From Pseudomonas sp. (GTDB lineage: Bacteria > Pseudomonadota > Gammaproteobacteria > Pseudomonadales > Pseudomonadaceae): a stretch of DNA of 64,000 nt. The notes beneath the pieces are model-generated. The model saw nothing but the letters and a program-made list of their open reading frames with translations. It had not been told where the DNA came from and made no database searches. The translations under genes and the position numbers were made by a program. Position 1 is the first letter of the stretch. Each line of letters opens with the position of its first letter. This document shows, piece by piece, positions 20,661 to 31,071 of the stretch. The stretch is taken from positions 1-64,000 of the forward strand of contig NZ_JAGIBG010000006.1 in NCBI RefSeq assembly GCF_017744435.1, read 5' to 3'.

Positions 20661-21569
20661 TTAAGGACGGTCATCCACGCCTTCGTTTTTCGCAGGCGGA
20701 ATCAGGTCTTCGCTGTTCAGGTTCAACCAGATCAGTACCACGTTGGCGATGTAGATCGACGAGTAGGTACCGGCCATGACACCGATGAACAGTGCCAGGG
20801 AGAAGCCGAACAGGTTATCGCCACCGAAAATCAGCAGCGCGCCGATCGCCAGCAAGGTCGAAACCGAAGTGGCGATGGTACGCAGCAGGGTCTGGGTGGT
20901 CGAGACGTTGATGTTCTCGATCAGCGAGGCCTTGCGCATCACGCGGAAGTTCTCACGCACCCGGTCGAATACGACGATGGTGTCGTTCAGCGAGTAGCCG
21001 ATGATCGCCAGTACCGCCGCCAACACCGTCAGGTCGAAGGTGATCTGGAAGAACGACAGGATACCCAGGGTCACCACCACGTCGTGGATCAGCGAGACGA
21101 TCGCGCCCACGGCGAACTTCCACTGGAAGCGGAAAGCCAGGTAGATGAGGATGCCGCCCAGCGCCAGGAGCATGCCGAGGCCGCCCTGGTCACGCAGCTC
21201 TTCACCCACCTGCGGGCCGACGAACTCGACACGCTTGAGGGTAGCCGGGTTGTCGCCGCCCGCCTTCTGCAGGGCCGCGCCAACCTTGGCACCCAGTTGC
21301 GGGTCATCGCCCGGCATGCGCACCAGCAGGTCGGTGGTGGCGCCAAAGCTCTGCACCACGGCCTCGTGGAAGCCGGAGTCGACCAGCTCGGCACGCACCG
21401 CCTTGAGGTCGGCCGGGCGCTCGTAGGTCAGCTCGATCAGCGTACCGCCGGTGAAGTCCAGGCCGAAGTTCAGGCCCTTCTGCCACCAGCTGAACAGCGC
21501 CAGTACGGTGAGGAGCACGGTAACGGCGAACGCGACATTGCGCACGCCCATGAAGTTGATGGTTTTCAT
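20661..21569 (-). CDS. secF: Protein translocase subunit SecF
   Basis: 302-residue RND-type inner-membrane protein that with SecD and YajC helps protein export using the proton-motive force. It starts at ATG 21569 (MKTINFMGVRNVAF) with GGGAG upstream; the open frame continues earlier but overlaps the intergenic region. Signature segments include GLDFTGGTLIEL near the N-terminus and NDTIVVFDRVREN in the membrane domain. Six membrane helices are expected. It follows secD by 10 bp. Confidence 0.96.
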   Translation of the reverse strand: MKTINFMGVRNVAFAVTVLLTVLALFSWWQKGLNFGLDFTGGTLIELTYERPADLKAVRAELVDSGFHEAVVQSFGATTDLLVRMPGDDPQLGAKVGAALQKAGGDNPATLKRVEFVGPQVGEELRDQGGLGMLLALGGILIYLAFRFQWKFAVGAIVSLIHDVVVTLGILSFFQITFDLTVLAAVLAIIGYSLNDTIVVFDRVRENFRVMRKASLIENINVSTTQTLLRTIATSVSTLLAIGALLIFGGDNLFGFSLALFIGVMAGTYSSIYIANVVLIWLNLNSEDLIPPAKNEGVDDRP

Positions 21570-21579
21570 CGCAGCTCCC

Positions 21580-23442
21580 TCAAACCCACAGCTTCTTGAT
21601 GTCACGCCCGCCGCAGGTCAGGTTGACCATTGCGCGGGTCACCATGACGGCGGTGAACATCGAGGTGAAAATCCCGAGGGACATGGTGACCGCGAAGCCC
21701 TTGACCGGGCCGGTACCCATGGCGAACAGGATGCCGCCGACCAGCAGGCTGGTCAGGTTGGCGTCGATGATCGCGGTATAGGCGCGGTTGAAACCTTCGT
21801 GGATGGCGCGCTGCACCGACATGCCGGCATTCAGCTCCTCGCGGATACGCGAGAAGATCAGCACGTTGGCGTCCACCGCCATACCCATGGTCAACACGAT
21901 ACCGGCGATACCCGGCAGGGTCAGGGTCGCGCCCAGCAGCGACATCAGCGCCAGCAGCAACACCATGTTGCCCGCCAGGGCAACGGTGGCGATCACGCCG
22001 AAGCCGCGGTAGATGGCGATGATGAACAGCGAGACGAACAGCATGCCCCACAGCGACGCATCGATACCCTTGGTGATGTTGTCGGCACCCAGGCTTGGAC
22101 CAATGGTACGTTCTTCGGCGAAGTACATCGGCGCGGCCAGACCACCGGCACGCAGCAGCAGGGCCAGTTCCGACGATTCACCCTGGCCGTTCAGGCCAGT
22201 GATGCGGAACTGGCTGCCCAGCGGCGACTGGATGGTCGCCAGGCTGATGATCTTCTTCTCTTCCTGGAAGCTCTGTACGGCAACGTCCTTCTCGACGCCG
22301 TCGACAGTCTGCTTGACGTAGCGGGTGACCGGCTTCTGCTCGATGAAGATCACCGCCATGCTGCGACCAACGTTGCTGCGGGTCGCACGGCTCATCAGCT
22401 CGCCACCGTGGCCATCCAGACGGATGTTCACCTGCGGGCGGCCATGCTCGTCGAAGCTGGCCTGGGCGTCGGTGACCTGGTCACCGGTGATGATCAGGCC
22501 GCGCTCGACAGCAGCGGAGCGGTTGCCTTCACGGAACTCGAAGACTTCGGTAGTGGCCTTGGAAGCGCCCGGCTCGGCACCGAAGCGGAACTCCAGGTTG
22601 GCGGTCTTGCCGAGGATACGCTTGGCTTCGGCAGTGTCCTGCACACCTGGCAGCTCGACCACGATGCGGTTGGCGCCCTGGCGCTGTACCAGCGGCTCGG
22701 CCACGCCCAGCTCGTTCACGCGGTTGCGGACGGTGGTGAGGTTCTGCTTGATCGAGTATTCGCGGATCTCGGCGACTTTCGCCTGGGTCAGCGCCAGACG
22801 CAGCACGGCGAGCTCGTTGCGCTCGGTGGTGGTCAGGTCGAAATCATTGAAATTCTTGCGGATCAGGGCACGTGCCTGTTCGCGGGTAGCATCGTCAGCG
22901 AAGCCCAGCATCACACCGCCATCCTGCTGCGGCAGGCTGCGGTAGCGGATGCGCTCTTTGCGCAGCAAGGTCTTGACCTCGCCTTCGTAGACTTTCATGC
23001 GGGCACTCATGGCCTTGTCCATGTCCACTTCCAGCAGGAAGTGCACACCACCGGACAGGTCCAGGCCCAGCTTCATCGGGCTTGCACCCAGGTTGCGCAG
23101 CCATTTCGGAGTGGTCTGGGCCAGGTTCAGGGCCACGACGTACTCATCGCCCAGCGCCTTGCGCACTACATCCTTGGCTGGCAGTTGATCTTCCTGGTTG
23201 GTCAGGCGAATCAGCCCACTGCCCTTCTCACCCAGGCTTGCGCCCTTGACGGTGATACCAGCATCGCCCAGCGCCTTGCTGACGCGGTCGAGGTCGGCCT
23301 GGTTGACCTGCAGCGCCGAACTGGCACCGCTGATCTGCACCGCCGGATCATCCGGGTAGAGGTTGGGAGCGGAATAAATGAAACCGATCGCCAGTACCAC
23401 CAGGATCAGTGCGTATTTCCACAGAGGGTATTTGTTCAGCAT
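21580..23442 (-). CDS. secD: Protein translocase subunit SecD
   Basis: 620-residue partner of SecF. N-terminal membrane helix (YALILVVLAIGFIYSAPNL), large periplasmic P1 domain, and the conserved GLDLSGGVHFLLEVD motif near residue 115, followed by five further membrane helices (GMAVDANVLIFSRIREEL). The start is set at ATG 23442; a GTG one codon earlier is possible. The operon order yajC-secD-secF is canonical. Confidence 0.96.
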   Translation of the reverse strand: MLNKYPLWKYALILVVLAIGFIYSAPNLYPDDPAVQISGASSALQVNQADLDRVSKALGDAGITVKGASLGEKGSGLIRLTNQEDQLPAKDVVRKALGDEYVVALNLAQTTPKWLRNLGASPMKLGLDLSGGVHFLLEVDMDKAMSARMKVYEGEVKTLLRKERIRYRSLPQQDGGVMLGFADDATREQARALIRKNFNDFDLTTTERNELAVLRLALTQAKVAEIREYSIKQNLTTVRNRVNELGVAEPLVQRQGANRIVVELPGVQDTAEAKRILGKTANLEFRFGAEPGASKATTEVFEFREGNRSAAVERGLIITGDQVTDAQASFDEHGRPQVNIRLDGHGGELMSRATRSNVGRSMAVIFIEQKPVTRYVKQTVDGVEKDVAVQSFQEEKKIISLATIQSPLGSQFRITGLNGQGESSELALLLRAGGLAAPMYFAEERTIGPSLGADNITKGIDASLWGMLFVSLFIIAIYRGFGVIATVALAGNMVLLLALMSLLGATLTLPGIAGIVLTMGMAVDANVLIFSRIREELNAGMSVQRAIHEGFNRAYTAIIDANLTSLLVGGILFAMGTGPVKGFAVTMSLGIFTSMFTAVMVTRAMVNLTCGGRDIKKLWV

Positions 23443-23506
23443 CACGCCGCCCGTTCAAGACGCGGGGCGCTTTGCGCGCCCCGACTGGAAAAATGAAACC
23501 GGTAAC

Positions 23507-23842
23507 TCAGATAGCCTTGAGCGTACCTTTTGGCAGGGTGGCCGCGATGGCACCCTTCTGGAACTTCAGCTCGACGGTGTCGGAAACTTCCAGGACCACG
23601 AAGTCATCGGAAACCTTGACGATCTTGCCGGCGATGCCGCCGTTGGTGACAACTTCGTCACCTTTCTGCAAGTTGCTCAGCAGGTTCTTCTGCTCTTTGG
23701 CGCGCTTGGACTGCGGGCGCCAGATCATCAGGTAGAAGATGACCAGGAAACCGACCAGGAAAATCCACTCGAAACCGGTACCGGCTGGGCCAGCGGCGGG
23801 TGCTGCAGCGTCCGCGTAAGCGGCGGGGATCAAGAAGCTCAT
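23507..23842 (-). CDS. yajC: Preprotein translocase subunit YajC
   Basis: 111-residue small membrane protein of the SecDF-YajC complex. A single membrane helix (GFEWIFLVGFLVIFYLMIW) precedes the typical RPQSKRAKEQKNLL and a small C-terminal beta domain with GDEVVTNGGIAGKIVKV. TAGGAG lies upstream of the ATG. It sits between tgt and secD. Confidence 0.95.
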   Translation of the reverse strand: MSFLIPAAYADAAAPAAGPAGTGFEWIFLVGFLVIFYLMIWRPQSKRAKEQKNLLSNLQKGDEVVTNGGIAGKIVKVSDDFVVLEVSDTVELKFQKGAIAATLPKGTLKAI

Positions 23843-23884
23843 TGGGCACTCCTAATGTAATTTTCTAATAATGGATGCGAACAG

Positions 23885-26064
<2,180 letters not shown>

Positions 26065-26132
26065 GATGATGTTCGGGTTCGACAGGGCCGGGAAGTTTAG
26101 CCCAATGCGTGAAAATTGACCATGAAAGCCGA

Positions 26133-26161
26133 TTGACCGGCTTGGACGACCTCTCTATACT
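26133..26161 (+). promoter_or_regulatory. Promoter of the tRNA-Leu gene
   Basis: TTGACC (26133-26138), a 17-bp spacer, and TATACT (26156-26161). The tRNA begins 12 bp after the -10 box. The spacing and hexamers are close to consensus, as expected for a stable RNA, and GCGGCGCC between -10 and +1 looks like a GC-rich discriminator. Confidence 0.75.
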
Positions 26162-26172
26162 GCGGCGCCTAA

Positions 26173-26257
26173 GCCCTGATGGCGGAATTGGTAGACGCGG
26201 CGGATTCAAAATCCGTTTTCGAAAGGAGTGGGAGTTCGAGTCTCCCTCGGGGCACCA
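26173..26257 (+). tRNA. tRNA-Leu (anticodon CAA)
   Basis: 85-nt class II tRNA with encoded CCA. The acceptor stem pairs GCCCTGA with TCGGGGC (one G-U), the D arm includes GGCGGAATTGGTAGACGC, the anticodon stem GCGGA/TCCGT holds loop TTCAAAA giving anticodon CAA (reads UUG), a variable arm follows, and the T arm contains GGGAGTTCGAGTCTCCC. The gene has its own promoter and terminator. Confidence 0.95.
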
Positions 26258-26265
26258 AGATCCAG

Positions 26266-26294
26266 AAAAAACCGACCGAATGGTCGGTTTTTTT
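26266..26294 (+). terminator. Terminator of tRNA-Leu
   Basis: CCGACC (26272-26277) and GGTCGG (26282-26287) pair around GAAT, extended by AA/TT, with seven T after the stem and an A run before it. Confidence 0.9.
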
Positions 26295-26448
26295 GTGCCC
26301 GCCATTCAGCGTTCATGCAAACCTCCCGGCGCAACCAATATTGGCGCCAACCCAACGACCTCGAACCCTACTGACATCCACGCATTCAATTGGCCAACCG
26401 TTCGATAGTGGCCATAAGCTGTCACTCGTCGGTTATATGCCGAAAGTA

Positions 26449-26477
26449 TTGATACCGTAATGTCACTTGGCCATAGT
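26449..26477 (+). promoter_or_regulatory. Candidate promoter for the protease-like lipoprotein gene
   Basis: TTGATA (26449-26454), a 17-bp spacer and CATAGT (26472-26477). A start point near 26484 would give a 28-nt leader to the ATG at 26512 but only about 10 nt to the ATG at 26494, which favours the later start. Confidence 0.35.
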
Positions 26478-26511
26478 GGCGCCCCCTTGACCCATGACCA
26501 CTGCGTGCCCC

Positions 26512-27192
26512 ATGAACAAAACCGCGCCCTGTCTGGCAGCAATGATGCTGCTGAGTGGGTGCAATGGAATGCCAACCGCATACGTTTCTGACCCCGTCTA
26601 CGACCAGGCTTTTGTCGTCACCTCCGGTGCCCCCCTGCCAATGCTGCTGATGGCTAGCGCCATCCAGTGGAACGAAGACTACGCCGTCACTGCCAAGCAC
26701 ACTCCGTTCCTGCGCAACGTGGTGCATGAAGGGCTGGGTGATGTGGTGTTCTTCAAGCACAAGGCCAGCAAGGTTCCGCAGTGGCGCCAGTTCGTACCGG
26801 GCGAGTCGGTGACTGCGGTCGGCTTCAACAGCTTGATGATGCCGGTGCAAGGCAAGGGCCATACGCTCGACTCGCTGGTGCGCCTGGAAGGCACACCGGG
26901 TAGCGTCTTCTACTCGGTGCACGACGGCCCGCTGGTCAAGGGCATGTCCGGTGGCCCGGTGTTCGCCGATGACGGCAAGGTGGTCGGGATGAACGTCGCC
27001 TTCATCGCCAAGGACGGGATCGATGCCCGCAACCGCCCGGACCTGGCCGACAAGGCGCGGGTCAGCGTGTTTCTGTCATACAGCGAACTCGACAAGGAAT
27101 GGCGGCGCTTCCAGTATCTGGCGCACAAGGGCAAACCGCACAGCGCGCCTGCTGCGGTCAAGGGCTATGTGGCGGTGGCGAGCAAACCCTGA
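26512..27192 (+). CDS. Trypsin-like (S1 fold) serine protease-like lipoprotein
   Basis: 226 residues from ATG 26512; an ATG 18 bp earlier is possible, and neither has a clear Shine-Dalgarno. A lipoprotein signal ends in LLSGC (Cys17). The likely triad is His63 in AVTAKHTPF, Asp77 in LGDVVFFKH and Ser146 in KGMSGGPVFADDG, the GxSGGP motif of chymotrypsin-fold proteases. The His-Asp spacing of 14 residues is short for the fold, so activity is not certain. No PDZ domain is seen. It stands alone between tRNA-Leu and an orphan membrane protein; substrate unknown. Confidence 0.75.
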   Translation: MNKTAPCLAAMMLLSGCNGMPTAYVSDPVYDQAFVVTSGAPLPMLLMASAIQWNEDYAVTAKHTPFLRNVVHEGLGDVVFFKHKASKVPQWRQFVPGESVTAVGFNSLMMPVQGKGHTLDSLVRLEGTPGSVFYSVHDGPLVKGMSGGPVFADDGKVVGMNVAFIAKDGIDARNRPDLADKARVSVFLSYSELDKEWRRFQYLAHKGKPHSAPAAVKGYVAVASKP

Positions 27193-27213
27193 TCAAACGA
27201 AGCAGCCCGACCC

Positions 27214-27243
27214 TTTACCCCTGCGACCTACAACGCCGATAAT
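27214..27243 (+). promoter_or_regulatory. Candidate promoter for the 27.3-kb membrane protein
   Basis: TTTACC (27214-27219), an 18-bp spacer and GATAAT (27238-27243), 55 bp before the ATG. This suggests the gene is transcribed separately from the protease-like gene. Confidence 0.35.
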
Positions 27244-27297
27244 GTCATTTTGAAATCACTCGTCTCGACCACCTTGAGACAATGACACGGAGTTCGT

Positions 27298-28068
27298 ATG
27301 TCACAGATGGAGCAGACCCTGCCGGCTGCCAAGAGCAATCGCGTCACCTCCATGGTCGCCAAGATCATGACGGGTATAGGTGTCGCACTTGGCGCGATGT
27401 GGGCGGTCATCACCTACCTGGTGCCCGATCCAAGCGTATTTGGTTTCGGCTTCATCAATTGGCGCAACATCGTCCTTCTGGTCAGCACCTTCGCACTGCT
27501 GTCGAGCCTGTCGATCTGCTGGCAGATTCGCAACTTGCCAAGAATGATGCGCGGCTCGCTTACAACGGTACTGATTACCGTCCTGTGCTTCGTGTTTTTC
27601 ATTCTTGGCACCGAATACGCCAAACCCAGCTTCGAGTTCGCCAAGGTGCAATCCAATGTCATCGAGAACGATGGTAGCAACCTGCTCGGCAAACGCATGG
27701 AAGTGGTCGACGATATACGCTTCGAGTTGATCGGCTGCGAGAACATTGGCCGCTACCCCAATTGCACGCTCCAACTGACCAACCTGGGCATGGACCGCTC
27801 ATTCAGGTTCCAGAGTGAATCACGCCTGTTCGATGAGGCTGGCGCCCCGATCAAGATCAGCCAGGTGCGGGTAGGCCAGCAGCTCAGCGAATGGAATGGA
27901 TTCCAGTTGATTCGCAATGTGCCAACATCGGTCACCTTGCTGTTCATGGAAGCCGACCGGAAAATCGAACGCTCGCCATCCATCAAGCTGATGTTCCAGA
28001 CCCGCAGCAACGATGAGCAAGCACTCAAGTTCAATGATGTCTCGATGAGCAACCAGTCCGAACGCTAG
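27298..28068 (+). CDS. Orphan inner-membrane protein with periplasmic domain
   Basis: 256 residues, not recognised. Three hydrophobic segments are visible (about 20-42, 57-76 and 87-105), followed by a 150-residue soluble region with a Cys pair (Cys147 and Cys156 in GCENIGRYPNCTLQL) that could form a disulfide if periplasmic. The soluble part reads like a beta-sandwich (alternating hydrophobics, FQLIRNVPTSVTLLFM). CACGGAG precedes the ATG. Neighbours (protease-like lipoprotein, acetyltransferase) give no clear function. Confidence 0.65.
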   Translation: MSQMEQTLPAAKSNRVTSMVAKIMTGIGVALGAMWAVITYLVPDPSVFGFGFINWRNIVLLVSTFALLSSLSICWQIRNLPRMMRGSLTTVLITVLCFVFFILGTEYAKPSFEFAKVQSNVIENDGSNLLGKRMEVVDDIRFELIGCENIGRYPNCTLQLTNLGMDRSFRFQSESRLFDEAGAPIKISQVRVGQQLSEWNGFQLIRNVPTSVTLLFMEADRKIERSPSIKLMFQTRSNDEQALKFNDVSMSNQSER

Positions 28069-28163
28069 TATGTCGGTATCCGTGACCACAGGGCCTGCGC
28101 ACCTTCCCGGGAGCACACCCTGTGGGGCAGGCTTGAAGACCCTACAGCGCAAAGGCCCCTGTC

Positions 28164-28643
28164 ATGCACCTTGCCCACCGCCCTGTCCAACCCAGTGACA
28201 TCCCGGCCATCTGCTGCTTCCCGCAAGGCCCGGACGAGCTGTTCTACATGTTTCCCAAAGCCACCTACCCGCTCACCCCCGCGCAATTGGGCGACGCCAT
28301 CGCCCAGCGCAGCGGTTCGACCGTGGTCGAAGGTGACGGCCTGGTGCTCGGTTTCGCCAACTTCTACAAGGCCGAGCACGGCGGTATCTGCGCCCTCGGC
28401 AACGTGGTGATCGCCCCCGCCGCTCGCGGTCAGGGCGTGGCGCGTTACCTGGTGCAATGCATGGTCGAGCAGGCCCGCGTGCAGTTCGCGGCGCGGGAGG
28501 TCTGGGTGTCGTGCTTCAACCACAACACCGCAGGCTTGCTGCTTTATCCACAGCTTGGCTTCGTGCCGTTTGGCATCGAGGAGCGGCAGGCTCAGGATGG
28601 CAAACGGGTGGCGCTGGTGCAGATGAAACAGCAACTTCGTTGA
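28164..28643 (+). CDS. GNAT family N-acetyltransferase
   Basis: 159-residue GNAT protein. The acetyl-CoA-binding motif A is visible as VVIAPAARGQGVARYLVQ, with the usual beta4-alpha3 context and a following segment VWVSCFNHNTAGLLLYPQLGFVPFGIEERQ that matches motif B. Acceptor unknown. It is convergent with the ABC transporter genes on the minus strand and ends 45 bp before the second permease stop, with a GC hairpin between. Confidence 0.85.
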   Translation: MHLAHRPVQPSDIPAICCFPQGPDELFYMFPKATYPLTPAQLGDAIAQRSGSTVVEGDGLVLGFANFYKAEHGGICALGNVVIAPAARGQGVARYLVQCMVEQARVQFAAREVWVSCFNHNTAGLLLYPQLGFVPFGIEERQAQDGKRVALVQMKQQLR

Positions 28644-28660
28644 TCAGGGCATTGCGCGCC

Positions 28661-28681
28661 CGGGCCGCGAAGCGGCCCCGG
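28661..28681. repeat. Solitary REP half-element
   Basis: CGGGCCGCGAAGCGGCCCCG forms a short hairpin and equals the inner part of the REP arms at 36-78 and 63850-63964. It sits exactly in the convergent gap between the acetyltransferase and the ABC permease and may serve as a two-way terminator. Confidence 0.6.
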
Positions 28682-28688
28682 CTAACTG

Positions 28689-29456
28689 TCAGGCGCGCAC
28701 ATACCGCTGGCGCAACACATCACTGAAGGCATCCACCAGCAGCACCAGCAGCAACATCGCCATGATCACCGTACTGGCCTGGGCCTCCTGGAACAGGCTG
28801 AGGGTGGTATAGAGCATCTGCCCCAGTCCCCCTGCCCCGACAAACCCCAGCACACTGGCCATGCGAATGTTGTTCTCCCAGCGGTACAGGCTGTAAGCGA
28901 GCAACTGCGGCCACAGGTTCGGCAAGGTCCCGAAACAGAACGCGGCCACCTGCCCCCCGCCCTGCAGGCGAATGGCTGCGGCGGGCTCTGCCGGTGCATT
29001 CTCCAGCGCTTCTGCGAACAGCCGCCCCAACACCCCGGACGTGTGCAGCGCCAGGGCCAAGGTACCGGCATTGGGCCCCAGGCCCGCCGCCAGCACCGTC
29101 AATGCCGCCCACACCAACTCCGGAATGGCCCGCAAGGCATTGAGCAGCAACCGCGCCAGCGATTGCAGCGGCCAACCGAAGCGCCCCGCCGCCGGCAAGG
29201 CCAGCAGCATGCCGAGGAACATCGCCAGCAACGTGCCCAGCCCGGACATGGCCAGGGTCTCCATGGCACCCCGCCCTACCGCCTGCAGATGTTCGCCGGA
29301 CAAGTCCGGATGCAGGAAGCGAGCTGCATACTCGCCCATCTGCCCCAACCCGCCATCACCCACCAAGGCATGCAGGTCTAACTCCAGATAACCGAACGAC
29401 GCCACCACTGCCGCGACGATGGCAACGATCACCAGCAGGTTGATCACCCGGTTCAT
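28689..29456 (-). CDS. PhnE-like ABC transporter permease, second copy
   Basis: 255-residue inner-membrane permease starting at ATG 29456 (MNRVINLLVIVAIVAAVV); the start overlaps the stop of the preceding permease (ATGA). Six hydrophobic segments are seen, with the permease EAA-like loop LFAEALENAPAEPAAAIRLQGGG. It resembles PhnE of phosphonate/phosphite importers. With the other three genes it forms binding protein-ATPase-permease-permease. Because the set is divergent from selD-selU, the cargo may be a selenium oxyanion rather than phosphonate. Confidence 0.85.
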   Translation of the reverse strand: MNRVINLLVIVAIVAAVVASFGYLELDLHALVGDGGLGQMGEYAARFLHPDLSGEHLQAVGRGAMETLAMSGLGTLLAMFLGMLLALPAAGRFGWPLQSLARLLLNALRAIPELVWAALTVLAAGLGPNAGTLALALHTSGVLGRLFAEALENAPAEPAAAIRLQGGGQVAAFCFGTLPNLWPQLLAYSLYRWENNIRMASVLGFVGAGGLGQMLYTTLSLFQEAQASTVIMAMLLLVLLVDAFSDVLRQRYVRA

Positions 29457-30280
29457 GCCAGCCTCCCGCGCAGGAAGCGGCTGAGCAGGTCGGCCAGCAG
29501 CACCAGGCCGAGGAACGCCAGCAGCATGCTCGCCACTTCGCCCCCGGCGAACATGCGCATCGACAGGTCGATCTGCTGCCCCAGCCCACCGGCACCGACA
29601 AAGCCCATCACCACCGAGGCGCGCACGGCACATTCCCAACGATAGACGGTATAGGACACCACTTCCGCCGACGCGCTGGGCAAGATGCCGTAGAAGAACG
29701 CCGTCAATCGGCCGCTGCCGGCCTGCAGCAAGGCATGCGCCGGGCGCTGGTCGACCGATTCGAAGATTTCCGCGTAGACCTTGCCCAGCATGCCGCTGTA
29801 GGTAATGGCGATGGCCAGCACCCCGGCCGTCGGCCCCAGGCCCACGGCCCGCACGAACAGCAGCGCCCAGACGATCTCCGGCACGCTGCGCAGAAAAATC
29901 AGCAAGCCGCGCACAGGCAGGCGCAACAAGCGCGACCACGGCCCGGCCCGGCCACCCCGGGAGGCGGCGCGCAGTGACAGCGCACGGCTGGCCAGCAGGC
30001 TGGTCGGGACCGCCAGCAACAGCGCCAGGGCCATGCCGGCTGTCGCCACGGCCAAGGTCTGCAAGGTGGACTCGTACAGCAACTTGAGGAATTCGGCACT
30101 GTGCGCCGGCGGCCAGAAGGCGCTGGTGAAGCTGGCGATCTGCTGCCGGTTCTCCGCCTGCAGCAAGACGCCAGGGTTCAGTTCGCTCAATTGCAGCCCA
30201 GGCCACAGCACGGCCAACGCCAGCAAGGTCAGCAACAAACGCGGCAACGCAGCCGGGTCGCGGGCGTCGGCCTTCAGCAT
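29453..30280 (-). CDS. PhnE-like ABC transporter permease, first copy
   Basis: 275-residue permease with about six membrane segments and the cytoplasmic EAA-type motif VYAEIFESVDQRPAHALLQAG that docks on the ATPase. It shares layout and phrases with the second permease (ECAVRASVVMGFVGAGGLGQ versus ENNIRMASVLGFVGAGGLGQ), so the pair probably arose by duplication. The start overlaps the ATPase gene by 7 bp. Confidence 0.87.
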   Translation of the reverse strand: MLKADARDPAALPRLLLTLLALAVLWPGLQLSELNPGVLLQAENRQQIASFTSAFWPPAHSAEFLKLLYESTLQTLAVATAGMALALLLAVPTSLLASRALSLRAASRGGRAGPWSRLLRLPVRGLLIFLRSVPEIVWALLFVRAVGLGPTAGVLAIAITYSGMLGKVYAEIFESVDQRPAHALLQAGSGRLTAFFYGILPSASAEVVSYTVYRWECAVRASVVMGFVGAGGLGQQIDLSMRMFAGGEVASMLLAFLGLVLLADLLSRFLRGRLA

Positions 30281-31071
30281 CGCGGAATCTGCACGGTCAG
30301 AGTCGGCCCCTGGGCTTGCGCTGGCGAACCCAGTTGTTCGTTGGCGTACAGCGCCTCCAGCAACTGCTCGGTCACCGCCTCGGCGGGGCAGTCGAACGCC
30401 ACCTGCCCTTCACGGATACCGATCACACGCGGAAAGTGCGCCAGCGCCAGGTCCACCGCATGCAGGCTGGCCACCAGGGTCACGCCATTGGCCACGGCAT
30501 GGCGATTGAGCAATGCCAGGCTGTGATCGGCCAGCACCGGGTCCATGGCTGACACCGGCTCGTCGGTCAGCAGCAGTTCCGGGCGCTGATACAACGCCCG
30601 GGCGATGCCGACCCGCTGCAACTGCCCGCCAGACAACTGCCCGCACTGGACGAACAGCTTTTCGGCCAGCCCCAGTTCGGCCAAGGCCTGACGCGCGCCC
30701 GGCACATCGGTCGGATACACCAGGTTGAGCAGGCCACGCAGCAGGCCCCACTTCCCCAGGCGCCCCGCCAGTACGGCCGTCACCACACGCTGGCGCGGCG
30801 GCAGCGGCGGAGCCTGGTGCACCAGGCCAATCCGTGCACGCAGGCGCTGGCGCGCCCTGGCAGTGAGCGCCCAGGGCTGCTCACCGAACAGTTCCAGGTG
30901 CCCGCTGCTGGGCTGCACGGCGGTGGCCATCAGGTGCAGCAGGCTGGACTTGCCGGCCCCCGAAGGGCCGATGATCGCCACCCGCTCCCCCTTGGCAATG
31001 CTCAGGCTGACAGCATCGAGCGCGCGGACCTGGCCGTGGCGCAGGCCGGCGCCGTGTACATGAATAGTCAC
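30274..31071 (-). CDS. PhnC-like ABC transporter ATP-binding protein
   Basis: 265-residue ATPase. Walker A is GPSGAGKSS, the signature is LSGGQLQRVGIARAL and Walker B is LLLTDEPVSAMDP. It resembles PhnC of phosphonate importers. The start is a GTG that overlaps the binding-protein stop codon (GTGA), so the two are coupled. The cargo is inferred only from the selD-selU neighbourhood. Confidence 0.9.
   Translation of the reverse strand: MTIHVHGAGLRHGQVRALDAVSLSIAKGERVAIIGPSGAGKSSLLHLMATAVQPSSGHLELFGEQPWALTARARQRLRARIGLVHQAPPLPPRQRVVTAVLAGRLGKWGLLRGLLNLVYPTDVPGARQALAELGLAEKLFVQCGQLSGGQLQRVGIARALYQRPELLLTDEPVSAMDPVLADHSLALLNRHAVANGVTLVASLHAVDLALAHFPRVIGIREGQVAFDCPAEAVTEQLLEALYANEQLGSPAQAQGPTLTVQIPRC

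Noticed and set aside
26173..27192. An integrated element at tRNA-Leu.
   Set aside because: No integrase and no repeat of the tRNA 3' end was noticed downstream, and the genes that follow are not phage-like.
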